Shown: positions 10,175 to 24,200 of the stretch, in pieces
How the letters are laid out: every line of letters begins with the position of its first letter
Position numbering within the stretch: the stretch's first letter is position 1
NCBI GenBank assembly: GCA_029721515.1
Contig: CM056562.1
Coordinates: forward strand, 6,703,267 to 6,767,266
Direction: 5' to 3'
DNA: 64,000 bases
Source: Synanceia verrucosa
Taxonomy: Eukaryota; Chordata; Actinopteri; Perciformes; Synanceiidae
Notes under the pieces: model-generated
What the model saw: only the letters and a program-made list of their open reading frames with translations
Told to the model about the DNA's origin: nothing
The model's database searches: none
Position numbers and translations under genes: made by a program

Positions 10175-13100
10175 CAGCACCAATGAGTGGGAGAACCACT
10201 CCCCCAGATTTTAGATTCCCGATTAATTGACTAATTTGGATCATCTTCAAGTCTCACATTTTACCAGGGCTGTCCTTGAATAAAGAAATTCTTCTTGGAC
10301 TAACGTAGACTTAACTAACACTTAATATTTTATCAACTATTGAAGTAGTTAAATTAACTCTTTGAGTGCCATTGACGTATTTTGACGTCAAAGTGTTTTT
10401 TTGGCAGCGGGTTGCTGATCGCGGTCTCCCGCAGCAGTTGTCAGAGCATAAAGAGATGGTATTCCCCACGGAGATCAAAGCAGGAAGTGGAGACAATTGC
10501 CTAATTTCCACTGGATGTGGAACGACGGTGATGTCGTCCTTCAATACCCACTAGATCTGCCTGCTGCGGCTGAGTCGGATAGCTGAAATCTCGAGAACGA
10601 GCTCTCGCTGACTAACGAGATCTCGTGAATTCACGTCTAATTGTGCAATATAGCAAGTTGTAGCAGAGCGTCAGTGAAAGAGAACCACCCTGTCCACTGA
10701 GTAGAAGGAAATCGATTATACTATTTGCCACGAACACGGATTATTTTATTTTGAAAATAAACTGGATGTTTAATTTTGTGTCTGTACACAACTTCCTGTC
10801 CCATACGATCTGATCTGTGCTGAATTCATGCGCCATGTGCCGACATCCGACAAAACTAGAAGCTCTGTCGATTTGTTTCGGCAGGCGTCGGCACGTCGGT
10901 GGCATTCCGCATTCAGTGGAAACTGACACATTGATATGAATGGAAACATATCAAGTCCGACAAAACGTCAGCATTGTTCCGCATCTGGTGGAAATTAGGG
11001 TTAGAGAGCAAAACGGACGGAATCAGGACAAAAAGTGGTGTTTAGGGTGGGAGTGGCCTCTACTCTGCCTCTGATAAAACAAGAATGGAACAAGGTAAAA
11101 ACAAACGTTTTTTTAAATGATGAAATAGAGAGTCTCTTCTTTCATTTGAGGTATTCAGTGTTTTCAGAGACATAGGACAAAATATTCTGAGTCTTGAAAT
11201 ATGACTAAAAATGGGCAAAACACGCTGGAACAAGGCACGTTCAGATGGTTTGAGAGAGGAGTAAAAGAAACCATTTTTGTCAAACTGGAGAAACCATTTG
11301 TGAACAGAGGAGGAGGACTATGACACCATCTATCACCATATCTCTACTAGTCAGAACTGAAGAAGCCTCTTGGATTGAAGGTGAAACATCGTCAACCAAC
11401 CTCAAGCAATTCCAGTTGACTCTTTTTGATTTACCTCTACCTTGATGACTGAGAACCTTCACCGATTACATGTTCTGTTTCTTAAATGTTAATGGACATC
11501 ACCTGTCATGTAAATTGCCGTGGGATGCTGCTGGAGCGGTCATGTGGTTTGATCACGCAGAGCCACAGTGAAACGGTACATCAACAGTTATGGCGTCACT
11601 TTCACCCGTGGCGTCACACCAATCATCTGTCTTCACAGCGTTTGTATGCTTTACAGAATTCACTGAGGGCTCTAATTAATCATTCATCAATATATCATCT
11701 GTCTGCACCTGGTTAACAAGCTCCACAGCGTCTTTGACATGTCTAATTAACCAGCTAATGACTTAACAAGATTAATTTTAATGACTCAGTCTCATTACCA
11801 CCACTATCAACTCCCATTGTTCATACAGTAAATGTAAAACTGTGTCTGCTTTCCAGGCGTTCAGCTTTGCATTGAATGTGGTGGTCCCTCTAACAGCTGC
11901 TCCCCTGTTGCAATCTGACAGAAGACAGATGTGGTTTTCTACTAGGTTTTAGTACTCACAAGACGATTTTTGACAGTTGGACTGGTCATGCCTTGCTATT
12001 AGCCAATAGCTACAGTATAGGGATGCACTGATCAGACTTTTTCAGTTAAAAAGCATTATGTCTCACTGTGTGAAAGTGGCAACTTAAAATTTAAGTGTAT
12101 TATTTATATACACTATATTTAATATAGTGTATATATAGTAGTTTAATAATAGTTTAATATATACACAATATTTAATGTATATTGTTTATACATATAGAAT
12201 TGAATTGACTAGATACACCGATCATAGTCACTGTTCTGGAGATGCTCTGATCCAGTCCTCTAGACATCACTGTTTGGGTCTTGTTGTCAAACTCAAATCC
12301 TGATGCTGGAACATTTTTCCTGCTTCTAACATCAACTCTGAGGACTAAATCTTCATTTGATGCCTTATATATCCCAGGTGATGGAGCGATGATCAGTGTT
12401 ATTCACTTCACCTGTCAGTGGTCATGATGTTAGGCCTGATCGATTGTTCTCCATAATAATGGTGGGTCTACTCTCGAGAACCCAAAAGAACTCATACAGT
12501 AATATTGTCTCCTATGGCACTGGATAAACATGCCAATCAGATAATAACTTTCTTTAACAAATAGATAAATCATACAGTATATCATGCAGCACATGGCTCT
12601 TAATAAATAAATGGAGGCATGTTTTTTAGTTGTTCACTAACATTACTGTAACACACAGATTTGAGGCTATTCATCAATCACTGTTTTTAAATTAATGTTT
12701 AATCAAAAATTAAATTAAATAAGATTATTTAATGAAATCTTGTCAGATATTTTAGTTGAATAGCTTTGGAAAAGTGGAAATATTTGCAGACCAGTGCAGT
12801 GAGGAGGACAGGAGGGCACAGGAGAATAGGTATAAGATGAGAGCAAGAGCAGAAAAGAAAATGATGACAAATGGTAGAATACAAGCTGATACCCCGGAGA
12901 AAATGATAAAGAATGATAACATCAAAGGACGGAGGAGGAGAAAGAAAGATAGGAGTCCAGAAAGGAGGACAAGCATGGAGAATGAGCGATGGGAGTCGAT
13001 TGGAGGGGGCAGAGGAAGAGAAAATTGGAGATGTTGGGAGGAGAAAGGAAGAAGATAGAGGACAGAGATGGAAGGATGATTAGGGTGGAGAACAAGTGAT

Positions 13101-13366
13101 TGGAGATGGAGAGAGGGATGGAGGGATTGGAGAGTGAGGCTGCATTTTGGATGAAATACAGGGGAGATGGAAGGATGAGGGAGGAGAGAAGGTTCATCAG
13201 CACTGAACAGACAGGGAGGAGGAGATGAAGACAGGACTGGAGAACGAGGAAAAACGGGAGAGGAAAGAGTTTTTGAGGAGGACAAGCCAGGCCATACATC
13301 CGGCCCCGGCTGCTTGGCACAGCACTGGCACTGCCACATCTGTTGCCCAAAGCTGGGAGGCCAGGT

Positions 13367-13409
<43 letters not shown>

Positions 13410-15616
13410 GTGTGTGTGTGTGTGTGTACATCTGTGTGTATTTGTTTATTTGTGTGTGTGTGTGGGCGTGTGTGTGTGTGTGTGTGAACAACAGAAGTGG
13501 TCAGATGGAACAGAGATGGTACAGGCCTGTTCCCTGCAGAGGGACTCATACATACAAGCCTGTCGCTCACACACACTCCTAAACACACACACACACACAC
13601 CGATGTATGCACTCACATCCACCCACTAAACTGCAACACACAGATTTCACAATTGCCTGCTGTGGCAAACAACTCAATTGCAGCTAACATTCAAACTTCG
13701 GTATCACTTCTAGGTGTGTGTTTGTGTTTGTCCATGTGTGGGTGTGAGTGATTTTTGGCATCAACTATAGCATGACCTTGTTTTCTGGCAGCACAGCAGG
13801 CCATGTTCACAAGTCAGGTAGTAACTTCTCTGTGTGTGTGAATTTACATTGAACTTCTGCCGCTGTGTGTACAACCGGAGCCGTGTTGTCATTAACCTTC
13901 CTATCTATATTTAGGCTGAGCCATGTCGTGCTGTGCTGTGCCACACTAAAAACAGAAAGTAATTGGAAGAAGGGATAGCTGTGGATGGAGAGGAAGGAGG
14001 AGGAGAGAATGACAGGAGACAAGAGGAAAACAGAGGGGAGAGTGACATGGAGGGTAATAAATGTAGAGCAGGGGAGAGGTGGGAATGACGAGGACAGAAG
14101 ATGGATCATTATGCTCTTTTACATCAGCTCTTGTCCCCAATAACCTGAGAAGACTGCTGAGGGACAATGAAGATGCATTCCTTCCCACAGCGTGCTCACA
14201 GCCCCATCTGGCTATGTATGCGTACGTTTCTGTGCTTGTGTACTGTATTATGCATTTGTGTAATAATGGCCGACTGTATTGCCCATTTTCACAGAAATGT
14301 GTCTCTTCGGATATTCGCCAGATGCGTATGTGCTGCAACGCGTAATATCCCTTGGCACAGGAAAGCACCTCTATTTGATTCACTGGCTATTTTTAAACTA
14401 ACAAATATGAAAGCAAGCTAAATCTCTCCATGAGTACACGGTTAATAGCAATAAAATTATACATTTAGTCTAAGTTCCCTTTTTTCAGAGCACAAAAATA
14501 AATATAGTAATAATAGTCATAGCAGTAAATGCACATGTGCTACTAATACCTTTGATGGCTCCATCCCAGTAAGATGTGATAGTAAGTCAGCAAGAGCAAC
14601 AGCAGGACCCTGAAACTGAAGCAGAGACATTATCTTAGTAAAACCTGTGCTTCTCCTCAACTGAAATGTCAAAATGTCCTCAGAGAAGGGCATGTCCTTT
14701 GATTCTGTCGAGCAAAAATAAACAGTAGTTCAATGCAAGGCAATATAGAGCTCAGACCTCTGCCAACTTTTTATTTAAAGTTACCCTGCCGCCAAGGAGG
14801 TTATGTTTTTTGTTTGTTTGTTGTTTTGCAAAGTAACCCAAAAAGTTGTGTACTTTTTACTGATTGATTTTTGGTGGTGATCGGATCCGATTCAACAGCA
14901 CCACCAAAAATTAATCAGTTTTAAGTTAGACCACATCTGGCCAACCCTGAATATTTCATCAAAATCAACTTTTTGAGTTATTTTACAAAGTAACAAACAA
15001 ACCCTGGTGAAAACATAACCTCCTTGGCGGAGGTAACCAGATACCATTAAAAGCAACCTCACCAAATCTGCATCTTATTCCAGGTAGAAACTCCCAGATC
15101 TCCTATGTTCTGGCCTCTTTCCCCTTCTTTGTGCTATTAGGAGCAGAAGCGTTGTATTTGAAACAGAACTGTCCCTCTGGCTGCCTGTTTCAGAATGTCA
15201 GCTGATGAAGACGGAGAGGCCAAAGCCAAACACCTTCATCATCCGCTGCCTCCAGTGGACCACCGTCATCGAGAGGACCTTCCATGTGGACTCACCTGAT
15301 GAGAGGTCAGTTCCCTAAAGACAAGCCTCCAGTCACCATTGGTCAGTGAAAAACTAGGATGGTAGTCTCCCTGAATTTGTCTGAGTGCTAATATTATTCA
15401 TCAGACTGAGTTAGGCTTGTTTAAATTTTAGACGCTATTAATACTGTATTATTTAGCCAGAACTTTCTTTAAAGACAGAAGTGAAAACTTTTTATGCTTT
15501 TGGACTAATACGCAAAATGGTCTATGTAACCATGTTTTGAAAGTCATTCTTTCCTTCAAATATTTAAGGAGACTTAATTCTGCTTCAGTTGAACTTATGT
15601 ATGTTATGATGTATAG

Positions 15617-15659
<43 letters not shown>

Positions 15660-15891
15660 GTTTATAACTTAGTTTTTTTTATTTTTTGGTGTGTGTGTGT
15701 GAAGGTAAAGAGAGAGGCTAAGAGAGACAGAGTGGAAAGGAGACCTTTCAAGTAGCGTTGGCATAAATTCTCCAGCTGCTCAGTTCCTTTCTGAGGAGCT
15801 GAGGTGTTTATCTCCAGAAAATGAACAGCTTTGCCCAGAAGACCACAGATGCTTCTGTGCATCCTTTGAGTTTGTGTGTGTTTTAGTGTGT

Positions 15892-15934
<43 letters not shown>

Positions 15935-16207
15935 GCAACTGTCTGTCCAACTTTGTCTGTGGTATTTGGTGCTTTATATTAATTTTACCTCCAGAAAATC
16001 AAATAAACATTTCAGAGCTATCATAAAGTTAATAACTTTCTATTAAGTATTTTAGAAAGTCACGTGTGTATAACATCCAAGTGGGTGACTGCAAACTCCA
16101 GATGTGTGTATATTTTCTTGTGCAAGTGTGTGCATCATTGAAGTTTAAGTGGGTTGGAAAGAAAAGTGTGTGAGCGCCACAACTGGGAGTCTGTGTGTGC
16201 CTGTGTG

Positions 16208-16268
<61 letters not shown>

Positions 16269-17249
16269 GTATTTGTTGTACTGTACCAGTGCTGGCAGGA
16301 CTCCAGCTACCAGCCCCAGCAGTGAGCAGAGAGGGTGGCACATGTTGGCATGGTGCCCGACTGTAGGCAGGCCCATTATCTCTCATTAGCAAAAAAAAAC
16401 CTCATTATACAAAAAACACTCTAACCAAGAGAGAGCGAGCATTTATCTGCTGCCTGACCTTGAGAGAGTTCCCACTGCTTTTCATGTAGCTACACGCACA
16501 CACGCACACTCACATCATGAGTGCCACAAATTGAATGCTCTGTTGTTGTAGATGGAGTTTGCCCTTGTTTTGGAGTGTGTAGGGTACGCTCAGATGTCTT
16601 TGCAGTAGAAGGGGATTCAGATCTTAAAAACACACTGCTCTGTTTAGGTTCAGATGGATGTTCATCCAGATCCCTCAAGGAAACATATGGGCTTCTAACT
16701 CCAAACAAAACAAAAGACACAGGGGTGATCATTTGGGAGTCAAACAGGTTTCATTATTATGATCTACTCTCGGCTCACACTGGAAAAGTATATTTTGAAG
16801 TGCACACTCGTAAATCCCAACTTGCTTTTCCAGTGTGCTGAGGATTTCTGAATATTTGAACACCATCTTTGGTTCACCTCGGTTCAGGCTCTCTGGTGTT
16901 TTCTGCTAACATGTAACCCAGGATTAACACTGTTAGTGAAGATCAGTGGATAAAATCCAAAGAGAACCTTTTCTGAACCCAGTTCAGTTATGTTAGGAAA
17001 AATCATTTTCAGCATGTTATGTTAAAATCAGAAATAGTCTTAGTAAAGAGCATAATTCTTTTAATCAGATTTATAATTTCAGGAGAAATTATAATTTTTT
17101 TTTAAATTTCTTCTCCTTTACTCCAGTTCTTCTTTCTCTGCTCCGTCAGAGAAGAGACGCTTGGCCCTGTTTAGAAACCATTATATTCATCATAGTTAGA
17201 TGTGTCTGCTCATCCTGATGCATGGCTGGCCTTCTGCTACAGATGATGG

Positions 17250-17287
<38 letters not shown>

Positions 17288-20200
17288 TCTCTGAACAGAT
17301 GTTGAACAGCACCACTAATGGAAAGTCAATGGGGAGGAACAATGTTCGCAAACAACAATATATTGTTCCCTCTAATGCATGTGTGTGCATTTCCATTTCC
17401 TTACACTCAAACACTCACACACACGCACAGACTGGTAGACATTAGTTCTGCTGTATGGTCATTGCTCATTTGGTTGATTCTCTAGTCGACCATGTTTCCT
17501 CTATGTTGAACAAATAGGTGTTTATGTTAATTAAAAATACCGTATCGACTTTTTAAACCTGGTTAAACAAGTACACTGGCCATCCTATCAGACAATCTGT
17601 GACTAATATTAGATGATACACCTGGGTGTTACTCTATGTGTGAACGTATGTATTGTATTCATGCATTTTAATGACAAACACTAGGCAGGGCATAGAGGCT
17701 ATATCAACAGCAACAGCTGTTATGTATCATGTTTTAGATTTCTAACTACGTGACTATAGCTGCAAATACTGCTCACTTTCTCTATTGATTAATCTGTTTT
17801 GACTTATACCTGTTACATTTCCCCTGAGACCAAAGTGAAGTGTCCATATTGCATGTTTTATTTGTCATCAGCCCAACCATCCATCCATCCATTATCTACC
17901 GCTTATCCTCATAGGGTCTTTTGGGGGGGGGGGCTGGAGTCTATCCCAGCTGTCTTAGGGTGAAAGGCAGGGTACACCCTGGACAAGTCTCCAGTTCATC
18001 ACAGGACACATAGAGACAGACAACCACTCACACTCACATTCACACCTACGGTCAATTTAAATTAGCCAATTAACCTAATCCCCATGCATGTTTTTGGATG
18101 GTGGGAGTACCCAGAGAGAGCCGGAGTACCCAGAGAGAACCCACGCAGACACGGGGAGAACATGCAAACTCCACACAGAAAGGCCCGGGATTCGAACCCG
18201 GTACCTTCTTGCTGTGAGGTGACAGTGCTAACCACTACACCACCGTGCCGCCCATCAGACCAACCACCAGTTTATTATCAAATATGACTATATCATCCTC
18301 ACATTTGAGGAGCTGGAACCAACACGTGTCGTCTTGCTTGAAAAATTACTAAAATCATTATTTGAATATAAAATTTTTTCAAAATGTTCTGGGAAATGAG
18401 TAGTGTAGAGTAGAGTAGAGTAGTTCTAAACTGGACCTTCCAAACTGCTATACTATACTATAAAGAATCACATTTCAGTTGTTTTAACAGGTATGTGGGT
18501 CAGAGGCAGTGGAGTGCATGTAGTCACAATTAATGAGCTGAAAACACACTGTGAAAGGGTTAATGTTCTAAGATAAAAACACCGACAACTCTGTGGTAGT
18601 GACCTGCCAATCAGCAGGAAACCACACCCTAAAGCAACTCTTGCTTTATGGTCCATAATTCACTAAATGATCATCAGGCTGTGTTGAAGAAGACTAGAAA
18701 CTAGAGACTGAGACCATGAATTCATGTTTTCATTGTTTACTGAGGGAATAAATCCAGTAAGAAGAAGGCTCATTTTCACATAGACACAATAGATACAAAT
18801 ATCTGATTTCTTTTAGCAGCCAGAAGAGTCGTCCCGTTTGCTGTTAGGGAAATTTTTTTAAGGCCCTTCAGCATTGCCTTCATTTTTTAGGCCCAAAGGT
18901 TGCATCTGAGTACAGTAGGTGTTGGTGCTTCCTTAACTCTTGTGTGCTTGTGTGTTGTAAACTCAGAGATGAGTGGACAGAGGCCATTCAGATGGTGGCG
19001 GACAAGCTGCAGAGACAAGAGGAGGAGAGGATTCAGAGCAGCCCCACCTCCAACATCGACAACATGGTCGAGGAGGAGATGGACATCTCCACCACGCACC
19101 ACAAACGCAAGGTAACACAAGACAACAAATGCATAGTCTCACACATTCTATACTCAGATATGGAAAGGATTCCAGCTGTGATATTGCTTTTTATTGTCAA
19201 TGCTCAAAGATGATTTTTTTTTCACAGGAGTCATTTCAGTTTGTGAAATGTAACAAGACGGGTGTGAATTGTTTTTTCCAAAGATAAAGACAATCAAAGG
19301 CGGTCATGGAAAATAGCTTCTGTAAATGCAGTGGATATCAAAGACAAAGGCCTCACACTGGTAACCTGTCAACTAGATACAGCAAGTATCATAGTCTAAA
19401 CTTCAGCGAGAGGCCCCTGCAGACCCCACTTGATAACGTTTTTGTGGGATGTAATTTTGTATTTGTGCACTGATGTCAGTAAAAATCTTTTTTTTTTTTT
19501 TTTTTTCTTTTACTAATGTGGCTAATTGACCTCACGACCCAGTGCCATGATGGTCTAGCCAGCAGTTGCTGACTTTGCTGACAATCTGCATTTCCCTCCC
19601 AAAGACAATGAGCGATTTTGACTACCTGAAGCTGCTGGGAAAGGGAACCTTTGGTAAGGTGATTCTTGTACGAGAAAAGGCTAGCGGGAAATACTACGCC
19701 ATGAAAATCCTTAAAAAGGAAGTCATCATAGCCAAGGTTAGTCTGGCAGACTGTTCATCAGTTGATCATCATTATTGTCTTTTTTATTTTACACTGTTTT
19801 ATATAAAACAAATGAAATGATGAATCAGGTTTGTGTCACTAAAGCCTTTTTTTCTGACTACTTTTAATTTGAGGACAGTTCCAGATGTTGTTAGACTGCT
19901 GCTCAGCTGGTTTCTTGTTCTGTGTCTGTGCAGGATGAAGTGGCTCACACGCTCACAGAGAGCAGAGTACTGAAAAACACCAGACACCCCTTTCTCACCG
20001 TAAGGACCTCATATACACAAAACACCAACGTTTAGATTCAGACATATGTGCATATGCAAATGTGCTGACATCTGTAAGAGTGCATGTCGCATACGCAGAC
20101 AACATATTGATCCTATACATCCCTGAGTCTCTGGAGGCTAATTATGACTTAGACACCAAATAGTTGTAAATTAACAACCGCATCTGTTAGCTTTGCCGTG

Positions 20201-21147
20201 TATCTTTGATGTACACAGCCGCTGCTCATTTCCATCACACTCCTTGGAAGAAGACACACACACACACATACTGTCATGAGAAAAATTACAGTTCACATCA
20301 GTTTACCCCTGTCACACCTGCAGCCACAAAGAGACTCCGACCAACTGTTCTTTTGTTCAGCAGCTTTCTCCCTCCAAAGAAAACACACACCTATTAGCTT
20401 TGAATAAGCAAATACAGGCAGAAACAGTTTGAAGCCTTGAATGCTAACGTTTTACTGCCCCTGCCGTTTTAGCCCAAATGGGACCAGACTTCTGGCTGCA
20501 CACAAAATTATTTACTCCTTCACTTTCCTATTCCCTGTATAGACAAAGACTGGCCAATATGTAATGCTAGCCACTTGTGTACATAAATAAAAGAGAAAGC
20601 TGTTGTGCCAGTAAATGAATCATGATAACTAGCACTTGATTAGAAACAATTACATGTGCACAATACTTTCCCCATCACACAGTGGGATCGTTTGAATCCT
20701 TTGTACACTGTCGATTTTAATACATCTGGCTACAAAGGACAAAATTTACTAAAAAAAACACACAAACATGTATGCCTGTGACGCACACACACAAATAAAT
20801 GCAGTTAGTTTTTATTTCTCGTTTCAGTCGTTGAAGTATTCATTCCAGACTAAAGACCGCCTCTGTTTTGTCATGGAGTATGTCAATGGAGGAGAGGTAA
20901 GATGCACACATATTTTCTTGTATATGCGCACACTTTTCGTGATGGTTTTGTGTGTGTGTGTAGTTACGAATCTTTGTGTTACCGTTTTAAACAGCCTCTT
21001 AAACCACAACTCCACCACACCAACTGACACTGAGACACCTATTCTAGTGTAAGCTCAAAGCTCTGTGTGAAACTGTAACTACTGTACATATTGACAATAT
21101 TTAATAGATATTAATTATAATTATAGGATCAGGATTATTATGTTTTG

Positions 21148-21216
<69 letters not shown>

Positions 21217-24200
21217 TGTTTGGCTAAAACAAAGTCGACTGTTAAGAAATGTGAATGAGTGTTTTAAAGTTTTATCTCAAAGATGATTTCTTAAACAGTT
21301 GCCTGGATTTCTAAATGTTTGTCACAGATAAATACATAATTTGTACATGGGGGTCTGTGACAGCAGAGGAATGTTGAAACATGCAAACACTGAGGAAAGT
21401 TTGACTGTTCGATTGCTTTCTAACACAGTTAATTTGCCAACCAACTGGGCTCTCGCTTGCCGTCTTGTCCCTCTCTTTTCCGCTCCATCCCTCTCCTGCT
21501 TGTGTCTATTTATGAACACACCTATGGGGCAGATATAACCAGAATGACAGTCGGAGACGAAATGAGTTTGGATTCCCTCACTTTTCCATTTCTCAGATTT
21601 TTAATCGGGCCGTTTTTGCAATCTTGGTTCATTCCCTCAGTGTAACTGTCACCTGCTCCCCTCCCAGTTAGTTAGGCAGTTCAGCCAGCGCCAGATCTGA
21701 GCAAACACACACACAGGAAACACCAGCAAACACACACATACTAAGACAAACACACACGGCAAATCTTTACCTCAACGGACAAATTGTGACCACACATGAC
21801 TTGCAAACAGGAACACACACACACACACACACAACCCATTACAAACCTGCCACAGTCACAGCTGCCAGTACACTGATGAAGGCCCACCTGTCGTGTTCCC
21901 CCCTCACTGCCGCCCCCACCACACACACAAACATTACACAAACACACATTACACACGGACAGCATTTGAGCAAGGTGGTCTGTGAGCATCACTCCAGCGG
22001 CCATATGCAAACCTCCCTGAACAATTAATGTGGAGATGGGCACCCCTTGGCCTCAAGGGTAATTTTTACGACTTGACTGGTGTGCCGCAGCAGGCTGGTG
22101 TCATTTCAGTGCCACATGTGTGTAGCTGTGTGGCAGTGACAACTTGACAACTGATGGTGAGGGAGAGCGAGATGAAGGGAGTGTGAGGTGAGCGATAAAA
22201 AGGCAAGATGGAGGGGAAACGGGAGGTCACGTCACCTGGGGAAGAAAACAAGTGGTGTACTCTTTAAAGTATGAATATGAGCGTCTTGCCAAAAACAGAG
22301 AGAAATGGATATGAGAATAAGTAAATGAAGACTGAGGCTCAGGGGGCAAGGCCAGTTAGGCCACTAATGAGTGCTGCACTGGAGGCAGTTGAAATGGGGG
22401 GCATTGGCGGGGGCATTGGCGGCGGTCGGCCTGTCTTTAACTAGACTGGTGTATTGATTAAACCCTTGATTTGGCCCCCGTCGCTGAACTCCATGCCAGC
22501 ACCATGCCAACCAAGCCCAGAGGGTAACGTGGAAGAGGTATGCGAGTGTATGTGTGGAGGGGGGTGCAAGTTGAGGCGCCAGCTGCCGAGCGCCTCCACC
22601 CACTCTCCTCCGAGACAAACCACACCCCCTCTCCCTCCCAGCCTCCCTCTATGCGCACCCCCGCTCACCCTCCCCTCCACTATCTATCATCTCAATATGG
22701 TGCGGGCAGCCAGTTTGTGTTGTGCTAATTTCCTCCAATAAATCAGTAATTATTGCTGTGCCGTCCCTGCTGTCTCTCCCCCCCCCACCCTCTCTGTCTC
22801 TCCCTCTCTCTCTCCATCCCTCTTCCTCCCTCCTCCTCCTGCAGCTGTTTTTCCATTTGTCCAGAGAGCGGGTGTTCTCAGAGGAGCGCACGCGCTTCTA
22901 CGGCGCTGAGATCGTCTCGGCTCTCGACTACCTGCATTCAGCCAAGATTGTGTACCGGGACCTCAAGGTAAACAGAGACAGAGAGGGGAAGCTGGTTAGG
23001 GGGCATGGATGAGAGTGATCACATATTTGAGGGAAAACTTTTTTTTTTTTTTTAGCCCATCACCTGGTGTTCCACAGTTTGGTTTTGTTTTTTCGTGATC
23101 CAGGAGGAGAGGAGTGGCTCAGGATGTGTGGTAATTAAAGAGAGGGACAGGGACAAGCTCACACAGACATGAAGCAGTAGGAGGGAGGGAGGAAAGGAGG
23201 GAGCGAGGAAGGGAGGGAGGAAGGTAGTGCTGATGCCACAGAGGTAGGGAGGTAGACGGCTCTGTCTGAGTGTCTGCCTGGCAGCCTTGGCCCCAGCTCT
23301 GCTCACAGCAGCCAAGAAAACAAAAAGGAGAAAAAGCAGTCAGAGAGCAGGAAAAACACTTCAGCCATTAAAATTAAAAGGTTGAGTGACTCCACAACAC
23401 GCCTGAAGTTTACTTCCTCCCTCTGCTTGTTCGTGTGTCAGTCAAGAATCCACTACATTCATGCCAGCGTACAGATGAAGTATTTTCATCCAATAAAGAG
23501 CAGTATTGTGTTGATTTGTGAGAAAGCATTCAGTTTCCACTGATGTTTCAGATTGTGAGGGTGAAAGTTGCACCATGTGTGTTTTCTTTCCCTTCCAGTT
23601 AGAGAACCTGATGCTGGATAAAGACGGCCACATCAAGATCACTGATTTTGGCCTCTGCAAGGAGGGCATCACAGACGCTGCTACCATGAAGACCTTCTGT
23701 GGCACACCTGAATACCTCGCTCCTGAGGTGACTTCTTGGTCTTCTTGTCCTTTAATGTGTTTCTGTCACAGAAGTATAGCAATAATAATTGTTGTTTTTT
23801 ATATATATCACAGTCAGTTTACTGTCACTGACTACTACAGTACATACAGTATGCTGTACATTTGGTATGACTCAGCCGATAAATTACATACATCTCAAGT
23901 TCTGTGAACTGAGCAGATTGACTGAGACTTTCTACTGCATAAAAGCATCTGTGGCAGACACACTTACTGTACACCGTCAAGTCATAAAGTGATGTACTCT
24001 GCCACCCTTTACCCATAATGCCCTGTGTTCTGTAAGGATTCTGATGTCTAAAATCTTCATCCGGTAGAATGTATGCATGCACAGTTTCATTTTCAGATTT
24101 CACATGCAAACACTTTCCATAATATCAGGGTGAACGGTAAATATGCAGCTTATGTGTGTGAATGAGGGTGTTGGGTGAATTGGAAAAGGGCACCGCACAG

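Larger units (their letters stand above)
10034..15193 (+). other. akt3: akt3 intron 2
   Basis: It lies between exons 2 and 3 with matching phase-1 borders. It carries a (TA)n tract, a second piggyBac-like copy with a nested hAT-like element, a Tc1-like MITE, a long purine tract, (GT)n runs and a MITE. 11460-11860 is unique, rich in TAATTA motifs and may be a conserved non-coding element. Confidence 0.9.
15306..18966 (+). other. akt3: akt3 intron 3
   Basis: It contains (GT)n runs at about 15620-15650, 15897-15930 and 16211-16264, a (CA)n run at 17250-17285 and SINE copy C. The rest is unique with no recognised exon. Confidence 0.9.
19112..22844 (+). other. akt3: akt3 introns 4-7
   Basis: Introns 19112-19604, 19737-19933, 20000-20827 and 20897-22844 separate small kinase exons. 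A T-run near 19489-19508, a (TA)n tract at 21151-21213 and short CA runs near 21810 are present. The end of intron 7 (22764-22844) is an extended C/T tract before exon 8. Confidence 0.9.

Noticed and set aside
12752..13612. 286-residue open frame on the - strand
   Set aside because: It reads across a (CA)n tract and a pyrimidine-rich strand; residues are Cys/Val/His/Thr then Ser/Leu/Pro. This is composition, not a gene.
16521..16841. 106-residue open frame on the + strand, less biased in composition
   Set aside because: No recognised family, no splice context compatible with akt3, and it lies in intron 3. Treated as chance.
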